A stretch of DNA of 64,000 nucleotides from Elysia chlorotica (GCA_003991915.1 RQTK01000510.1:257616-321615), one strand, 5' to 3'. Counted from the first letter of the stretch, positions 36,950 to 49,723 are shown. Made by a program: numbers and translations. The notes: a model not told the origin generated them from the letters alone.

Positions 36950-37809
36950 TCATGATGCGAATGCGAAAGCTGAATCGTAACTTCGAATGTCATCTCGAAA
37001 ATGTATAGATTCTACAGTATCCCATACAAACAGCTCGTGTAAAGGTTCCGGTAAATTTTGCAAGGGTTGTAAAGTAACTTGACCATTGGTAGAGAATAGT
37101 GCGGATGCATATGTAGGCCATAATTTTGCTTCACAATATTGGCATGTCTTTGTCACTCCCCCAATAATGTGCGAAACAATATTGAAATTGTCATGGTATG
37201 GGCCAGTTGGTGTTGTAAGCGTAGTAGCTGCCTGACTGATGTGAGGTAGAGACGGCAGTGGTGATGTACATATAATCCGTGTGGGCCTATCTGCTTCTTG
37301 TGGTGGTGTAGCAGATCTAAAGCTAGGTCTACATTGTGGAGATCTAGATCTATGTCTGTTTTCTATTTGTCGTGGATCTAAATCTAGATTTCGATCAGTA
37401 TTAATAGGACCAGATGTGGATGATTGATCAAGTGCTTTATTGTCATTGTTTGGGTCCGTTGGCAGTGTGGCGGCGTTAGTGATGATATAGATCTAGATTT
37501 AATCTGTATGGGTCTATCTACTTTTTGTGGTGGTGTAGCAGATCTGAAGCTGGGTCTACGTTGTGGAGATCTAGATCTATGTCTGTTTTCACTTTGTCGT
37601 AGTTCTTGACCACCATCATTAGGCCTCGATATGGATGGTTGATCAAGTGATGTATGTGATTTTGTCGTTGATGGAATTTGGTTTGGATTGAGTGTTGCCG
37701 CTAAGTATCTGGATCGTCTTAAACGACGTGTCTTTCTTTCACCTCATTGGTCTAATCTAGATCTAGATCTTCCACAATTAAACCTTCGCTCATCATACAG
37801 TTGAGTCAT
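36950..37809 (-). pseudogene. Decayed Helitron (Rep/helicase) N-terminal coding fragment
   Basis: Minus-strand frames, read in order, give MTQLYDERRFNCGRSRSR, a stop (37744-37746), a basic ERKTRRLRRSRY segment, SR-rich repeats, then after a frameshift between 37384 and 37492 HIIGGVTKTCQYCEAKLWP and HFRDDIRSYDSAFAFAS, followed by TGA at 36950. The C-x2-C-x-A-x-x-W pattern and the F-R-x-x-I-R-x-Y-x-x-A-F-A-F-x-S block are hallmarks of the Helitron_like_N region. No Rep HUH motif or helicase was found. It lies in the intron between the Tg1 and basic-linker exons. Confidence 0.72.
37280..37625 (-). repeat. Two ~100-bp direct repeats inside the Helitron fragment (RSRSP-coding)
   Basis: About 37280-37385 and 37504-37610 are near-identical, roughly 224 bp apart. 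On the minus strand both encode RHRSRSPQxRPSFRSATPPQ followed by a few related residues. The AGATCT/TCTAGA-rich texture of this stretch is explained by Arg-Ser codons. Confidence 0.7.
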
Positions 37810-38682
37810 GCTTTTGGTCAAGTAATTCAGATCTAGATTCTAGACTATTCCTGAGTGAGTTGCCTTTGGGTTTTTTAAGTGACTGGGTAAGTCTGCGGTG
37901 ATAAACTTTTCATAATTATTGCTCACAAGTGCAGAAGTGCACATCGTTTTTCCCCTAAACGCGCTACTTTTACAAAAAGGAAAAGGGAAGAGATAGCTTG
38001 ATCTAGTAATACAGATTTGCCTATGCAGGACGGGTGCATTGTATTTTCATATACCAACGGTCTAATAAAACATTGCTATTTAGAAAGTGGTGGTCAGCAT
38101 GTCCCTAATCTGATGTATAGTGGTTCATTTAAAAATGCTTTGCAAATTTCAAATGATTGAGTAAGCATATTTGCCATCTGGTGCCTGTTTGATTTATTAA
38201 TATGAACATACATTTTAATGAACTCGGATTTTCATAACTGCAATGAAAAGCATTGTTTAATTGCGGCATTAAAATTCGGCATACGTTTTTCTGTCAAATA
38301 CAATACGCGCAGTCCATAAAACTGGACAGAGGTGCACAACACAAAGTAATTAATTTCGACATAAATACAAGATTTGTGAACACCTGTTTTTATAGCTTCA
38401 ACGTTTTAGTTTCGCAATTTCCAATACGGAGATGAAGTGCAAAATGGATTAAGCATCGCTTTGTTGTGCAAAGGATTATGGAATAATAAAATGGCTTGAC
38501 TCTTGTCTTCCGTCTGTCTGTCTGTCTGTCTCTCAAACTCACTAAAAAAAGGAACCCCTCCTGCCCATAATGGATAACCCCTTAAGTGAGGAGTAGCGTC
38601 AAGTCCCTGGCCTTTTTTTGATGCCCACACTGTTAAAACATGTGCATCTCATACAGACAACTGGAAAACCAGAGCAAACCCT

Positions 38683-39060
38683 ATGTATTTAAAATACAAC
38701 ATACATTATCTCCCACGATCTCGGCAAAACATAGTTTTTCGACGTAGAACAGGACATGGACAACTAGATGCACACATCTACAAATTAAAGATAAGCAACT
38801 CTCCTTTCAGTGCATGCGAAAACTTCCCTCAAACTCCAGAACATTCCCTCGTGGCATGTCACTCTTATTCCCATCTCAGGCAAACAATATGGCCTTCAGA
38901 TACAACACTGAAGCAAAAATTATGGGGTACCTCGGAAACCCTAAGCAGACTGCCTCTTACATCGATGAGGCAGTCTGAAAACTTAAAAAATTTAGGCACA
39001 TTGAAAATGAACGCAGAAGAAGATCTGGCCTGGACAGGTGTTAAGCTTTTTCCCCCAAGA
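38683..39060 (+). mobile_element. LINE reverse-transcriptase 3' end fragment (Jockey/I-like)
   Basis: Contains FRRRTGHGQLDAHIYKLKIS, a short gap, CENFPQTPEHSLVACHSY and LRQTIWP: the R-x-R-T-G-H ... C ... T-x-E-H-x-x-x-x-C pattern found after the RT domain of many non-LTR retrotransposons. No RT catalytic motif upstream, so a truncated copy. Inserted opposite to the host gene. Confidence 0.6.
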
Positions 39061-39177
39061 CTGTTAATGATATTGTTTGTAGTCATATAAATGTTATAGA
39101 TCTCAAGCAAAACTATAATACTTCACCTACTTAACTGATGATATGTCTATATATATATTTATATATAATGCGTATAC

Positions 39178-39281
39178 CTCTACAGTTTGGGCGCCTTCCC
39201 TTGACTGAGGAGCCCGGCATGTGTTTGCCGTCCTCCGTGACACACCAGCAGTAGCCCGTGCGGGCGTGACACTGGATCTCA
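39178..39281 (-). CDS. smoc: SMOC-like exon: second half of thyroglobulin type-1 domain 1
   Basis: 34 codons with one split base at each end (phase 2 in, phase 1 out). Carries the diagnostic QCHARTGYCWCV motif and ends PNCR, supplying cysteines 3-6 of the domain. The acceptor is GATTTCTGTGACAG|T and the donor AGAG|GTATAC. Tg type-1 domains act as protease-inhibitor or interaction modules; SMOC, testican and nidogen share them. Confidence 0.92.
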
Positions 39282-39374
39282 CTGTCACAGAAATCAACAA
39301 ACAGTTTTCTCAACAATGTGTTATTAAATTGAGCTTTATATTAGTTTAAAATCAATGTTACAGGTCACGCAAAT

Positions 39375-39610
39375 CAGTGGGGGGTAGCCCTGGTAGGGTA
39401 GAACATCGACTTCGATGCAGGAGGTCCGTGGTTCGAGCCCTGGCGATTTTCGGTTCAGTCGGTGTTAGTTTAATATACCGACTGAGACAGGAGTCATTGT
39501 ATCCCCGCACATAACACTGTCAGACGTCAGCCTTGGGGCCCGTCCACAATATAACCTATAAAGTTCTGACGTTGGGCGTTAAGCCAAATTCAGCTGTACA
39601 ACTGCACATA
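39375..39610 (+). mobile_element. tRNA-derived SINE, near full length
   Basis: The tRNA-like head has GGTAGAACATCGACTTCGAT and a B box GGTTCGAGCCC at 39431. The body then runs through a GTCGGTGTTAG segment, GACTGAGACAGGAGTCAT, CAGACGTCAGCCTTGGGGCC and ends GACGTTGGGCGTTAAGCCAA. The same body recurs in several places in the window. Confidence 0.8.
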
Positions 39611-40136
39611 AGGTCAGAAGGTTAAGTATATCAGTTTTTTAACATCACAATAATTGCATAAATCTATGCCTGGAGTTTAGAACGTTTTTGGCAAATTAAT
39701 TGTAGTCGGTTATTTTTTTTCAAAATCCCTAATCGGATTTCAAGCATGATAGAAACATAAGTTGCTTGGGCGGTTTTTATAATCTGTATTTATTTATGTT
39801 TATAGATGTAACTACTACAGCCTTTTAAGCACATTAGTCAAAAGAAAAGTGTGGACTTAAAAAATGCCCAAAAGACATCGTACCTCTAAAAAAAAAAAAT
39901 AAAAAAAAATAACAATACAGCACGAGTATACTTTTGTCTTTTGCCTAATACATAAGTAGAATAGATAACATTTCACCATGACATGTGTTTAAATCAAGAG
40001 GCTAGTTCATCTTTGTGTATACATGTACAAACAAATTTAAGCTTTCACTTAGGAATCTAGCGCGAATTTTAATAACCGGGATATAAATTACCGCTTGAAC
40101 CAAGCAACAAACAAAGAACCAAAGAATCAAACCCAC

Positions 40137-40248
40137 TTAAAGGTTCCATCTGGTTTGCAGGTTGGTACGAGGACTTGGTTGTCTTTTCTCCGTGCTTTTG
40201 TGGACTTAATCCTCTCTACCAGACATTTTGCATCGGGGTGTACAGGCT
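40137..40248 (-). CDS. smoc: SMOC-like Tg1 first-half exon, copy A
   Basis: Same 36 full codons as copy B and the same splice borders. Its last two bases (AA) join the first base of the next exon (T) to give Asn, leading into EIQCHARTGYCWCV. This copy is nearer the next exon at 39.2 kb. Together with that exon it completes a canonical six-cysteine thyroglobulin type-1 domain (model residues 104-166). Confidence 0.82.
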
Positions 40249-40409
40249 CTTAAGAAGGGAAAAAAAACATGGTTGTTACAGCCGGTGTACGTCTACTAGG
40301 TCTTGTAAAATCACTCTGATACCTTATCCAAATAATCTATATATCTCACTAGATCTTATTAAAGAATTGTGTCTATCTTACAAGATGTATCAAAAGCTAT
40401 AATAATAAT

Positions 40410-40650
40410 AATAATATATGGCTTTTTTAGCGCAACACCCAAGACAATGCCTGGCTCAGTGCGCTTTACAAGTATTTAAAATGACAATGAACGTACATTT
40501 AATATATAAATATCATTATCGTAGTGATTATAAAATACAGATAATTAAGAACTTTCATTATATATAAACATTATTATCGTAGTGATTAAAAATACAGATA
40601 ATAAAGAACTTTCATGTTATATATAAATATCATTATCGTAGTGATTAAAT
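40410..40650. repeat. Interspersed repeat followed by three ~60-bp tandem units
   Basis: 40418-40480 carries a low-copy-repeat-like block (TTTTTAGCGCAACACCCAAG). It is followed by three units containing ATTATCGTAGTGATTA at about 40514, 40576 and 40634. Lies between the two Tg1 exon copies and is absent from the other duplication flank, so it inserted or arose after the exon duplication. Confidence 0.6.
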
Positions 40651-41123
40651 GCCGTCCTCGCGCTTTCGAAAGCCACAATTTTTTTACTTGGTCTCCCTTG
40701 ACGCCTAGATTCCAATCCAAGACTACCGGAGGAATAGCCATTTAGCTATTTGTCCGGTTACCTAGTAAATAGCCACTTCCTTTTTTTTAATAATCTGTAT
40801 TTATTTATGTTTATAGATGTGGACTTAAAAAATGCCCAAAAGACATCGTACCTCTAAAAAACAACAACAACAAAAAACAAATAACAATACAGCACGAGTA
40901 TACTTTAGTCTTGTGTACTCGCAATTTTGCCTAATACATAAGTAGAATAGATAACATTTCACACTCTATGACATGTGTTTAAATAAAGAGGCTAGTTCAT
41001 CTTTGTGTACATGTACAAAAAATGTAAGCTTTCACTTAGGACTCTAGCATGAATTGTAATAATCGGGATATAAATTACCGCTTGAACCAAGCAACAAACA
41101 AAAAACCAAAGAATCAAACCCAC

Positions 41124-41235
41124 TTAAAGGTTCCATCTGGTTTGCAGGTTGGTACGAGGACCTGGTTGTCTTTTCTCCGTGCTTTTGTGGACTTAATCCT
41201 CTCTACCAGACATTTGGCATCAGGGTGTACAGGCT
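41124..41235 (-). CDS. smoc: SMOC-like Tg1 first-half exon, copy B (upstream duplicate)
   Basis: Encodes the start of thyroglobulin type-1 domain 1, including CLVERIKSTKARRKDN, LVPTCKPDGTF and the first two domain cysteines. Phase 1 in and phase 2 out, length 112. The acceptor follows a good T/C tract (CTTCTTAAG|AG) and the donor is TTTAA|GTGGGT. It matches copy A at 40137-40248 except for three third-codon-position changes that do not alter the protein. Because 112 is not a multiple of three, splicing both copies in tandem would shift the frame; only one can be used per transcript. Confidence 0.75.
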
Positions 41236-42499
41236 CTTAAGAAGGAAAAAAAAAACATGGTTGTTACAGCCGGTGTACGTCTTGTAAAATCACTCTCTTA
41301 TCCAAATAAGCTTCATATCTCACTAGATCTTATTAAAGAATTGTGTCTATCTTACAAGGTATATCAAAAGCTAGTGTTATTGTACCGATGTTACAAGAAT
41401 AGTTTTGAAATTACAGTAATTAGCCTACTATGTCTCGTCAGGTAGGGGTACAAAAAGTGTGGGGGCTGTTAATTGTTAGAAAGAATGTCCACTCTCTTCT
41501 TTAAAGTAGTTGGTGCCATAATTGGCTTGGCTGAAAGCATAGCTACAGTTCTGTTTTTCTCTGTTGAAAAATAACTTCAAAGCTGTGACCATGAACGCAG
41601 TTTTAAGTCCCTAGATCTAGTTTAGTTATAACTTATTTAAAAGGCACAAAAGCTATGTTTCTGATCATTTTTCATTATACATGTAGTTTTAAACATTGCA
41701 TGACACTCTGAATTACATGGTAACTCTTAATGACTTCATAATCCAATTATTCATTATTACCTAAAAATATAATGATACCCAATTTTTCTTTTTCATTCTA
41801 AGAATATTTTATATCAATGGGGTCTTTTTTTCATGGCTTTTTGGTTTCATTTTTAATGTGTGCCACCGCTACAAAGTCCACTCTCTACGTATACATATCG
41901 GATTCCTAAAACACAAAGCACTCGCCAAATCCATGCTTGCCTCTTTTTAATTATAAAGATTTCGCAGGAAAGGTTAGTTAAGCCGAAGCTGAAGTAGCCA
42001 TGTCTCTATTGTCTGCTAAAACAAAAAGTGAAACTTTACTTCAATGAGCTGATCAGCCCTTTTGGGTTAAACTGTTCGTCTCCTAAGCCTTGCGTGGTAA
42101 ATTAGTTACCATTTAGATCATCCATCCACTCTAGTCCGTATACTCTGTGATTCATTCACATCCTATATAATTTTTACGCGTGTATTAAATTTAATTTTAG
42201 TCGTAAAATTTGTATAGAACGAAATGCATCTGCTCGGTATAAGGATTAAAGTACAAATATTCCCTTCAAAAAGCAATGCTTATTTATTGCATCATTAGAA
42301 AGGAGTGGTGTGGTTTACTGGTTTTTCATTAGTCCCCAATGAAGTTTTTGAAAAGAGCAATTTGTCGGTTCTGTTGCGCTTCGCTGGAATCGGCATCTCG
42401 CGAGTTTTCTCTTCACGCAAAAGTCTATGAAAGGCTCGTAAAATTCTGATTTATGCAGCCCCGCTGTGGAGAATCTAATACAAATTAGAATGAAAGAAA

Positions 42500-42780
<281 letters not shown>

Positions 42781-43239
42781 TGTGAGAAAGGGAGACATAG
42801 CGACAGAACTTCTGGCTTACAGAGAAAAGAGACAAACATAGAGACATAGAAGAAGAGTAGAACTAGGCGGAGAGCAAGACAAAAAGAGACCGACTTACAC
42901 GTGCTTGACATAATTAGAGAATGCGTAAAATTATGATATGAATTGTGAAGGGCATGTACAAAAGGTTGTATATTTTTTATGAGAGAAAAATGTAACATAC
43001 AATTTGCTTCGAGAAAGTTATGTATCTCTTAAACCTCTGTAAGAAAAAGAAGAAATATGTGGGTAACAGTTTTCAAATTCAAAATAAAAATTAAAAGTTT
43101 TTGGACATAATTTCACATGAAATGGGTTCCTATACTGCGACATGTCTCATGTCATCTGACATTTTTGTCATATGCCTCAAGTCTGCCACAGAGATAGGGA
43201 GAAAAGTGATAAAGACAGAGACAGACAGACAGAGAGAAA

Positions 43240-43246
43240 TCTTTCT

Positions 43247-43326
<80 letters not shown>

Positions 43327-43414
43327 GCTCTTTATTTCCTCTGTCTCTATTTCTCTCTCTATCTCATTCTTTCTCCCTATCTCTGTCTCCATATGACAAT
43401 TTTTAATGCCAGAT

Positions 43415-43442
<28 letters not shown>
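43240..43442. repeat. (CT)n and downstream (GA)n
   Basis: CT from 43243 to 43325, CT-rich to 43390, then a GA run at 43416-43442 in opposite strand sense. Confidence 0.95.
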
Positions 43443-43445
<3 letters not shown>

Positions 43446-43594
43446 ATGTAGAGAGAAAGCGAGAGGTCCAACCGGAGGAACCTCTAAAAGTGTTACCTAT
43501 AAATCATGTAAGACGAGATCAGCTGTCAGCTTGTCACTGACTGCCTAGTGCCTACTAATCAACTACAAAGTTTGCATTATTTTTGTCAGTAGTT

Positions 43595-43865
43595 TCACCA
43601 AAGCCATGGCGCAAGCTGCAGAGCGTTTGTCTCTCAATCAGGGGGTCTCGTGTTCAAAACTCACAGTCGGTTAAAAATGTATTTTTTTCCGATTTCGTCT
43701 CCTAGTGGTTAGGTCGATGTTAGGATAACATGACTGGCAGAGACATAAGCCTTGGAATCCCTGCACTGTGTCTGTGTACTAACACGTACAATGGTTTTGG
43801 GGCCTGTTCTGAATGCAGCCCACATACGTCCTGACGTTGGACGTCAAGCAATTATCAAACAATCG
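43595..43865 (+). mobile_element. tRNA-derived SINE, diverged
   Basis: Head with GGCGCAAGCTGCAGAGCGTT and B-box-like GTGTTCAAAACTC, body with GGTCGATGTTAGGATAACAT and a tail CCTGACGTTGGACGTCAAGC. Same family as the copy at 39.4 kb, more diverged. Confidence 0.65.
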
Positions 43866-44650
43866 AACAAAATCTTCTCAACAATCAATGTCTAAAATGT
43901 TGTCTTAACCGAAGCAATGTACAAAGACACGACATGATGAAACTTTTTCTATGTGCGGTTGGCAGTTCAACAGCCTGTCATTGCGCACTGCACACCTGAT
44001 CACCAGCGCGTCATTGGTTTACTCTCGAAGCACGATGTATATGCGTCCTTACGCGTTGACCTCTTTCACATGAGCAATTCATGAATAGATACAGTCCTCT
44101 CTTCAGTAACATAATTATGCACAAAAATGTTCAAGCCTCTATGGCTTGTTAAACACATTTAAAATGCAATTTCACGTATTCAAGCTATTTTCACAGTTTC
44201 TATCTAAATAATTCTTTCCTTTTTGCTGCTACATGAATAGTTCAATGTCGGCTAATTTCCTCACCTGCAACAGGACATTCAGTTCTATCCTCTATCGTAT
44301 ACATGTATTACAATGTAAAAAGCAAGAGCAAGTATTTTTACTTTTTATTCGGTATGGCTTTACTCAAAAGACTCGACGCTCTTTTTTTTTTATCTTGAAC
44401 ATGTACTGTACACTAACCAAGGAACACCTGGTCTATGGGACATTCCCACGGTCATTTGATGTAAATAATGTTCCTTCTTTTTATTCCTATATATGGTGCG
44501 ACTGAAAAAGATTCAAGATTGTTTGTTGACTTTTTTGTTGAGTTTTTGTAGTAACAATAATAGAAACAAAATAATGCCAGGTGTTCCGATGACTTGGTAG
44601 TTCTCAAGTTAAAAATGACGCATGAAAATACTCAAAAAGGGAGAAAAAAG

Positions 44651-44655
<5 letters not shown>

Positions 44656-44696
<41 letters not shown>

Positions 44697-44700
44697 GGCG
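44656..44700. repeat. (CAGA)n
   Basis: Perfect CAGA repeat. Confidence 0.95.
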
Positions 44701-45192
44701 GAGAGAAAAGTAAAGCCTGAAAAGTAAAACGAGAAAATTGGAGAGACAATGGGAGAGGTAGCGGCAAATAAGGAAAGCATTCAGATGTAATTAATATGTT
44801 CATAATCTATTCAAAACAACATTAACAACATTAGTAACAAATATAATGCGTAACAACAACAGCAGCAACAACAACAACAACAAATACACCAAGAAAATGC
44901 GCAACGCGTATTTAACACATGTGAGAGCACTGTTTGCACGTAAATGCAACTTTTTTCACTGGGTTAAGTTGGCAGCTCTTGAAAAAGGCTAGAACAGATT
45001 GGCTATTCAGAGGAAATAATGCTCGGATCTGCATGACATTGTGAATCGCATTTATATTAGTGTTGTGAATGATAGGCACAACCTCCGATTTTTGTGCTCT
45101 GTATGAAATTAATTCATTTAGGACTAGCATTATTATTTGTCTTTGTATTTTTTGGCTTTCTCTGACTCTTATGTATCTTTTTCTTTGACTAA

Positions 45193-45378
45193 TTGACTTG
45201 TCTAGCAGAGAGAGTGGAAGGAAGAGGGGCGAATGGCAGACCCAGAAGAAAGTGGTACGATGACATACAAGAATGGATAGGGACCCAGCTACATGTGAAC
45301 CACAAACCGGCGCAGGATCCTTTGACATGGAAAGATCGCACATCAACCCCGAAACGGGAGGGCACACTGACCTATTGA
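45193..45378 (+). mobile_element. LINE C-terminal fragment (GRPRRKWYDDI motif)
   Basis: Reads VEGRGANGRPRRKWYDDIQE then WIG before a stop at 45376-45378. The G-R-P-x-x-x-W-x-D-D-I-x-x-W motif is typical of the extreme C terminus of RTE/CR1-like reverse transcriptases. It is followed directly by GT, CT and CTAT microsatellites, as is common after LINE 3' ends. Confidence 0.55.
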
Positions 45379-45385
45379 GTTTGTG

Positions 45386-45460
45386 TGTGTGTGTGTGTGT
45401 GTCTGCCTGTTTGTCTGTCTCTCTCTCTATCTCTCTATCTCTCTCATTCTCTCTCTCCAT

Positions 45461-45494
<34 letters not shown>

Positions 45495-45590
45495 CTATCT
45501 CAGTCACTGTACCAGTCCAGCTATTAATGTTACATGATAGATAAGCTTTATATATATATATATATATATATATAATAATAATAATATTCA
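45386..45590. repeat. Compound GT/CT/CTAT/AT microsatellite
   Basis: GT 45386-45402, CT and CTAT to 45500, AT and TAA at 45549-45588. Follows the LINE fragment. Confidence 0.93.
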
Positions 45591-45956
45591 GGCTAAAATC
45601 ACGACAGAGAGAAAGATGATGTATTGATAGCATCTAGTAAGAAAGACACTAATTGACCCCAACTGTAAATTCCTCAAATACTTTGACTCCCTCCGCCCCC
45701 ACATTTCTAATTCTCAAAATAGGCAAACTAAAATACTCCTGGCGTAGAAAGGCCTTTTATTTAATATTTACAGAGCCACCCAGGTCATTTTGACCCGCGT
45801 AGTCACAAGGGTGTGGCTAAAGAAACTCAATCACACATACAATGAGGCATTTTTCTCCCCTTTTGTTCATGGAAAAGTAAACTTTATTTTTTACTATTCA
45901 TATCGTTTTACACTTGTATAGCTTTATATCTTTACAAACACGATAATCCTTATTTT

Positions 45957-45957
45957 C

Positions 45958-46022
<65 letters not shown>

Positions 46023-46030
46023 ACTATCTA

Positions 46031-46063
<33 letters not shown>

Positions 46064-46069
46064 TTATCA

Positions 46070-46111
<42 letters not shown>

Positions 46112-46114
46112 ATG

Positions 46115-46155
<41 letters not shown>

Positions 46156-46158
46156 ATG

Positions 46159-46226
<68 letters not shown>
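45957..46226. repeat. (CTAT)n with a CTGT block
   Basis: About 270 bp of CTAT repeats with an internal CTGT stretch at 46032-46062. Confidence 0.97.
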
Positions 46227-46229
46227 AAT

Positions 46230-49200
46230 TTTCCCTTTTGTAAATAAGGATTAAAAAAAAACTCAGTTTTAAAAAAGTTGGGAACACTCTATCTAAAGAA
46301 AAACCTAATTATTCATAAGCGTACTCAAGGATTTCTCCCTGTAACTTACATTTCGTTTTTGTTGTTGTTGTTTTTTTTATATCATTATGTCAATTTCTAT
46401 GAATTATAATTATAATATAAAAAAGTAGGGTAAAAAAAAAACAGAAAAAAAAAACAGTTGGAGTGTGATTACAGGTCATGGTGACAAAAGACAAAAACAA
46501 AACAAAAACAACGCACCTAATAAAAAAAATCGGACAGGGACAAGGGCAAATTGTAAAAAGAAAAAAAGGTAAATTCTACAAAAGCTATTAAATTCTTTCT
46601 TGTCTAAACGTATTTTAATCACCTGGCTATGTTAGAGCAGTGGATCGAGCTTTGCCAAAGATCTGGCCCACCATAATGCCAGAGCAGTAGAGCTTTGCCA
46701 AAGATCTGGCCCACCATTAAATTTGTAAGGCACTATAGTGATTTTTGTGTGACTGCCTTCTATTGTTGTTGCTATTAATTAACATGCTCCTTTTTTGGAA
46801 GCTTTTTTCTGATACATGCTTTGGGAAACAGAATGAAGTGGGTGAACATTTTTCTTTATTTAAGAGATTCTCCTTAGGAAATTGGTTGATTCTATTTGGT
46901 ATTAATTAGAAACATGATTTTCGCTTATAGTAAGTATGCATTTATATCGCAATAATAACTGTAGTGTAGCGTTACGGAAACGAGTAAAAAGTGTTTTCTA
47001 AAATTACGCTATAAAACGTTTTAAAATTAGCATTTTCAAATTATTGCATTTTATTCATTTATGTAACTAAACAACCCAGTTGATTTCATTTTAAAATTAC
47101 AAAAAATATCTTTGAAAAATAAAGCGTTATATTCAACGAACATCGATTTTCAGGTCAAGTTATTAAGGCCTAATAATCAACAGCTCCAGATCCTTTCTGT
47201 GTTATGTTGGCGCTTTAGTAAGGGTAGAGAGGGAGAAGGAGAGAGAGGGGGGAGAGAGAGGGAGAGACAGACATACAGACAGACAGACAGACACACACAC
47301 AGACAGACAGACAGAGTGAGAGAGGCGCAGAGAGATAGACAGAAGGAGAGAAAGGATGATATAGAGAGAGGTGGTAATGGGTGGACGAGGATCAAAGGGA
47401 ATGAGAGGCATAACATCATTTTGTACTCCGAATGGCCAATGGTTATTTCAAGCGCGTGAGAGAATACCAAAATTTCTGTTCCTTCTCGTTTCTGGTTATA
47501 TCAAGGAGTGTATCAAAACTACCAGTACCTGCTTCAGGGTGCTTTTGTCCCCCCCCCCCCCCCCCCACCCCTTCTTGGTGCGGTACTGGTAACTCTGCGG
47601 GATCTTACTCTGATAACGAGCCCTGAATGCATCTCATCCGTTGGAAGGTTACAAAGATTATGCATTCATAGTGGTGCAAAGAAGCTCAATAAAGGAGGGC
47701 CAACCTTTTTTTAAGCGCGTGGTATAATTTCTAGCGCATAGACTAATTATTCATTGCCGCAGTTTACGCCTAAGGGCTAAATAAAAGCGGCTGTGGAATT
47801 TGAAACCTGTATTATGATAATGACACCCTTGGACCTCTTCTTCTAAATGGGTGTCTGTCTTGTATATGTTGATACTCTATTAAATAAATCAAAAGCGTCG
47901 AATCATACGCAGGTTCCCAGCCTAAGGCTATTATGTTTATGCAGTAGTGCACATGCATTCCGATTTGACAATCAGCATGTTCATCAACAGAGGATTAGTC
48001 GGGCACAAGTTGGCACCTTGTCTGTCTGAAAGTGTAGAACTCCTGGAGCCCTGGGAATCCCCGCAAGGTCTAGGTGGGCGGACACGATAAGACCCTGCCT
48101 TTCAACAGGTTTGGAATAATTCTGAAGAACGGCTTGTTTTTATGCTGTTTTGAGAGCGGCATTTTTTCTTCAACTCAATTTATTATGATTATAAGAGGGC
48201 GACCAATTTCGCGAAGTATGATACACGTTATTAGATTGTGGGCGAACACTTCAACCGCTTGCTTTCTTTGCTTTCCTGTATGTATGTTCTCATCAGGAAT
48301 TAGTGATCTCTCGGATTGAGCGAGATATTCTGTTTGTTTTTATTTTAATCGCTTTTGTACCAAATATTTTCACAGCGTAACTTTTTCATTACTGTTTTAT
48401 ATGATATGGCTTATTTACATTTACTTTTAATTCTGAAGAGTGAAAATCATAACATTTCCTTTCCTTTGGAACAGTCTTTTTCTGAATTTTTATTTGCAGC
48501 CCTAACAATTGTATAAGTTTAAACATTTCTTCGGGTTGTTACTTAAATTTATGTTTTTAGTACCCGCAGTGAAAATTGTTTTTATTCTTCCCAGCCTTTG
48601 ATTCCAGCGTGCGCTTCTCATTGAGAATTGAGAATCCAACCCAACTAAAGAGTACGCCACCTTTTATCACACAGACTTAATTTCAGTAATGTCCAAAAAG
48701 ATCTCTTCTGAAGCTGATTTTCATAATAAAATCTCTCTGTTATCTTAACAGTGTCTCCTGGACAGAGCGATACCAACACTTCATTCTTTATGGGACTATA
48801 ATGAGCTGAGAGTGTGATGATGCTGGACTCAGAGCCCTTGGTACCTACTCATGAGTATCTCAGAACAGCTATCGCTGATAATCCCAGATTCCATTAGGCT
48901 TGAGACACATTCATTAACATCTACCTGACTCAAGGTGATACAGAAATACTTAATAAAAGAAATAATATGTAATTTGGTGCTGTTGGTCAAACATTAGATT
49001 CGAGATGGAAAGAAAATAATTGCAGACTCTAGGAATTTTCAAAATGAATGGTAAACGAATTATGTCAATAGATGTTTGCGTGTTGATAATAAAACATTCA
49101 GCAGTAAAACGATACTTAAAAGTAAATTTCGTTAAACCACAATACTATTGGATACTTTGTGTTATACACATATTTTAAACATGAAGAATCTCTTTTTTAA

Positions 49201-49570
49201 AGTGTTTGATATTGCAATCATACGTAATTATGCTCGTGTTCATTCTCTGGTATTGAATTTGGGGCCTTTGCCGCTTTGAAACAATAAGTATCAGTTTTAT
49301 TAATTAAGTAATATGCGACAAAACTGAATTGGAATTCGACTAATTTACCGATAAAGTTTTCAATAAAAAATATCAGCCATATGCATATGCACATCTGGAG
49401 CATGTTTAGAGTTAGTTGGATCAATGCTAGAAAACAGCATCATTCTATACTAAAATTATAAACATTCGAGATAACAAGTTCTAAATCTAAACTTTTTTTT
49501 AAATAGGAAAAATGTTGTTTCATTTTTATTAATTTGAAGATACAAAAAACGGGACAACAACAACAAAATA
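46230..49570. other. Intron sequence, mostly featureless
   Basis: Contains a tandem pair of a ~45-bp unit with GCTTTGCCAAAGATCTGGCC at about 46629-46716 and the 47.2-kb microsatellite. No exon found. Confidence 0.55.
47225..47370. repeat. GA/CAGA/CA compound microsatellite
   Basis: Purine-rich imperfect repeat. Confidence 0.92.
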
Positions 49571-49659
49571 TGCGTTAATATGCTGACACTAGTGGTCGTT
49601 AAGGCACACACACACTCAAAATTAATAATACATAATTATACTAATATAATATACATACA

Positions 49660-49675
49660 GAGAGAGGGAGAGAGA

Positions 49676-49723
<48 letters not shown>

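Larger units (their letters stand above)
39780..41372 (-). repeat. Tandem ~1-kb duplication carrying the Tg1 exon
   Basis: 39780-40398 and 40789-41372 align through TAATCTGTATTTATTTATGT, the exon, and TTGTGTCTATCTTACAAG. Intron parts differ by several substitutions and indels, while the exon differs at three synonymous sites. Confidence 0.8.

Noticed and set aside
39395-39445. Functional tRNA gene
   Set aside because: A and B boxes are present but the acceptor stem does not close and the SINE body follows.
44233-44505. 90-codon plus-strand frame
   Set aside because: No recognisable motif, no splice context and AT-rich codons; not distinguishable from chance.
45957-46226. CRISPR-like or satellite array
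   Set aside because: Simple tetranucleotide repeat without spacers, in a eukaryotic intron.
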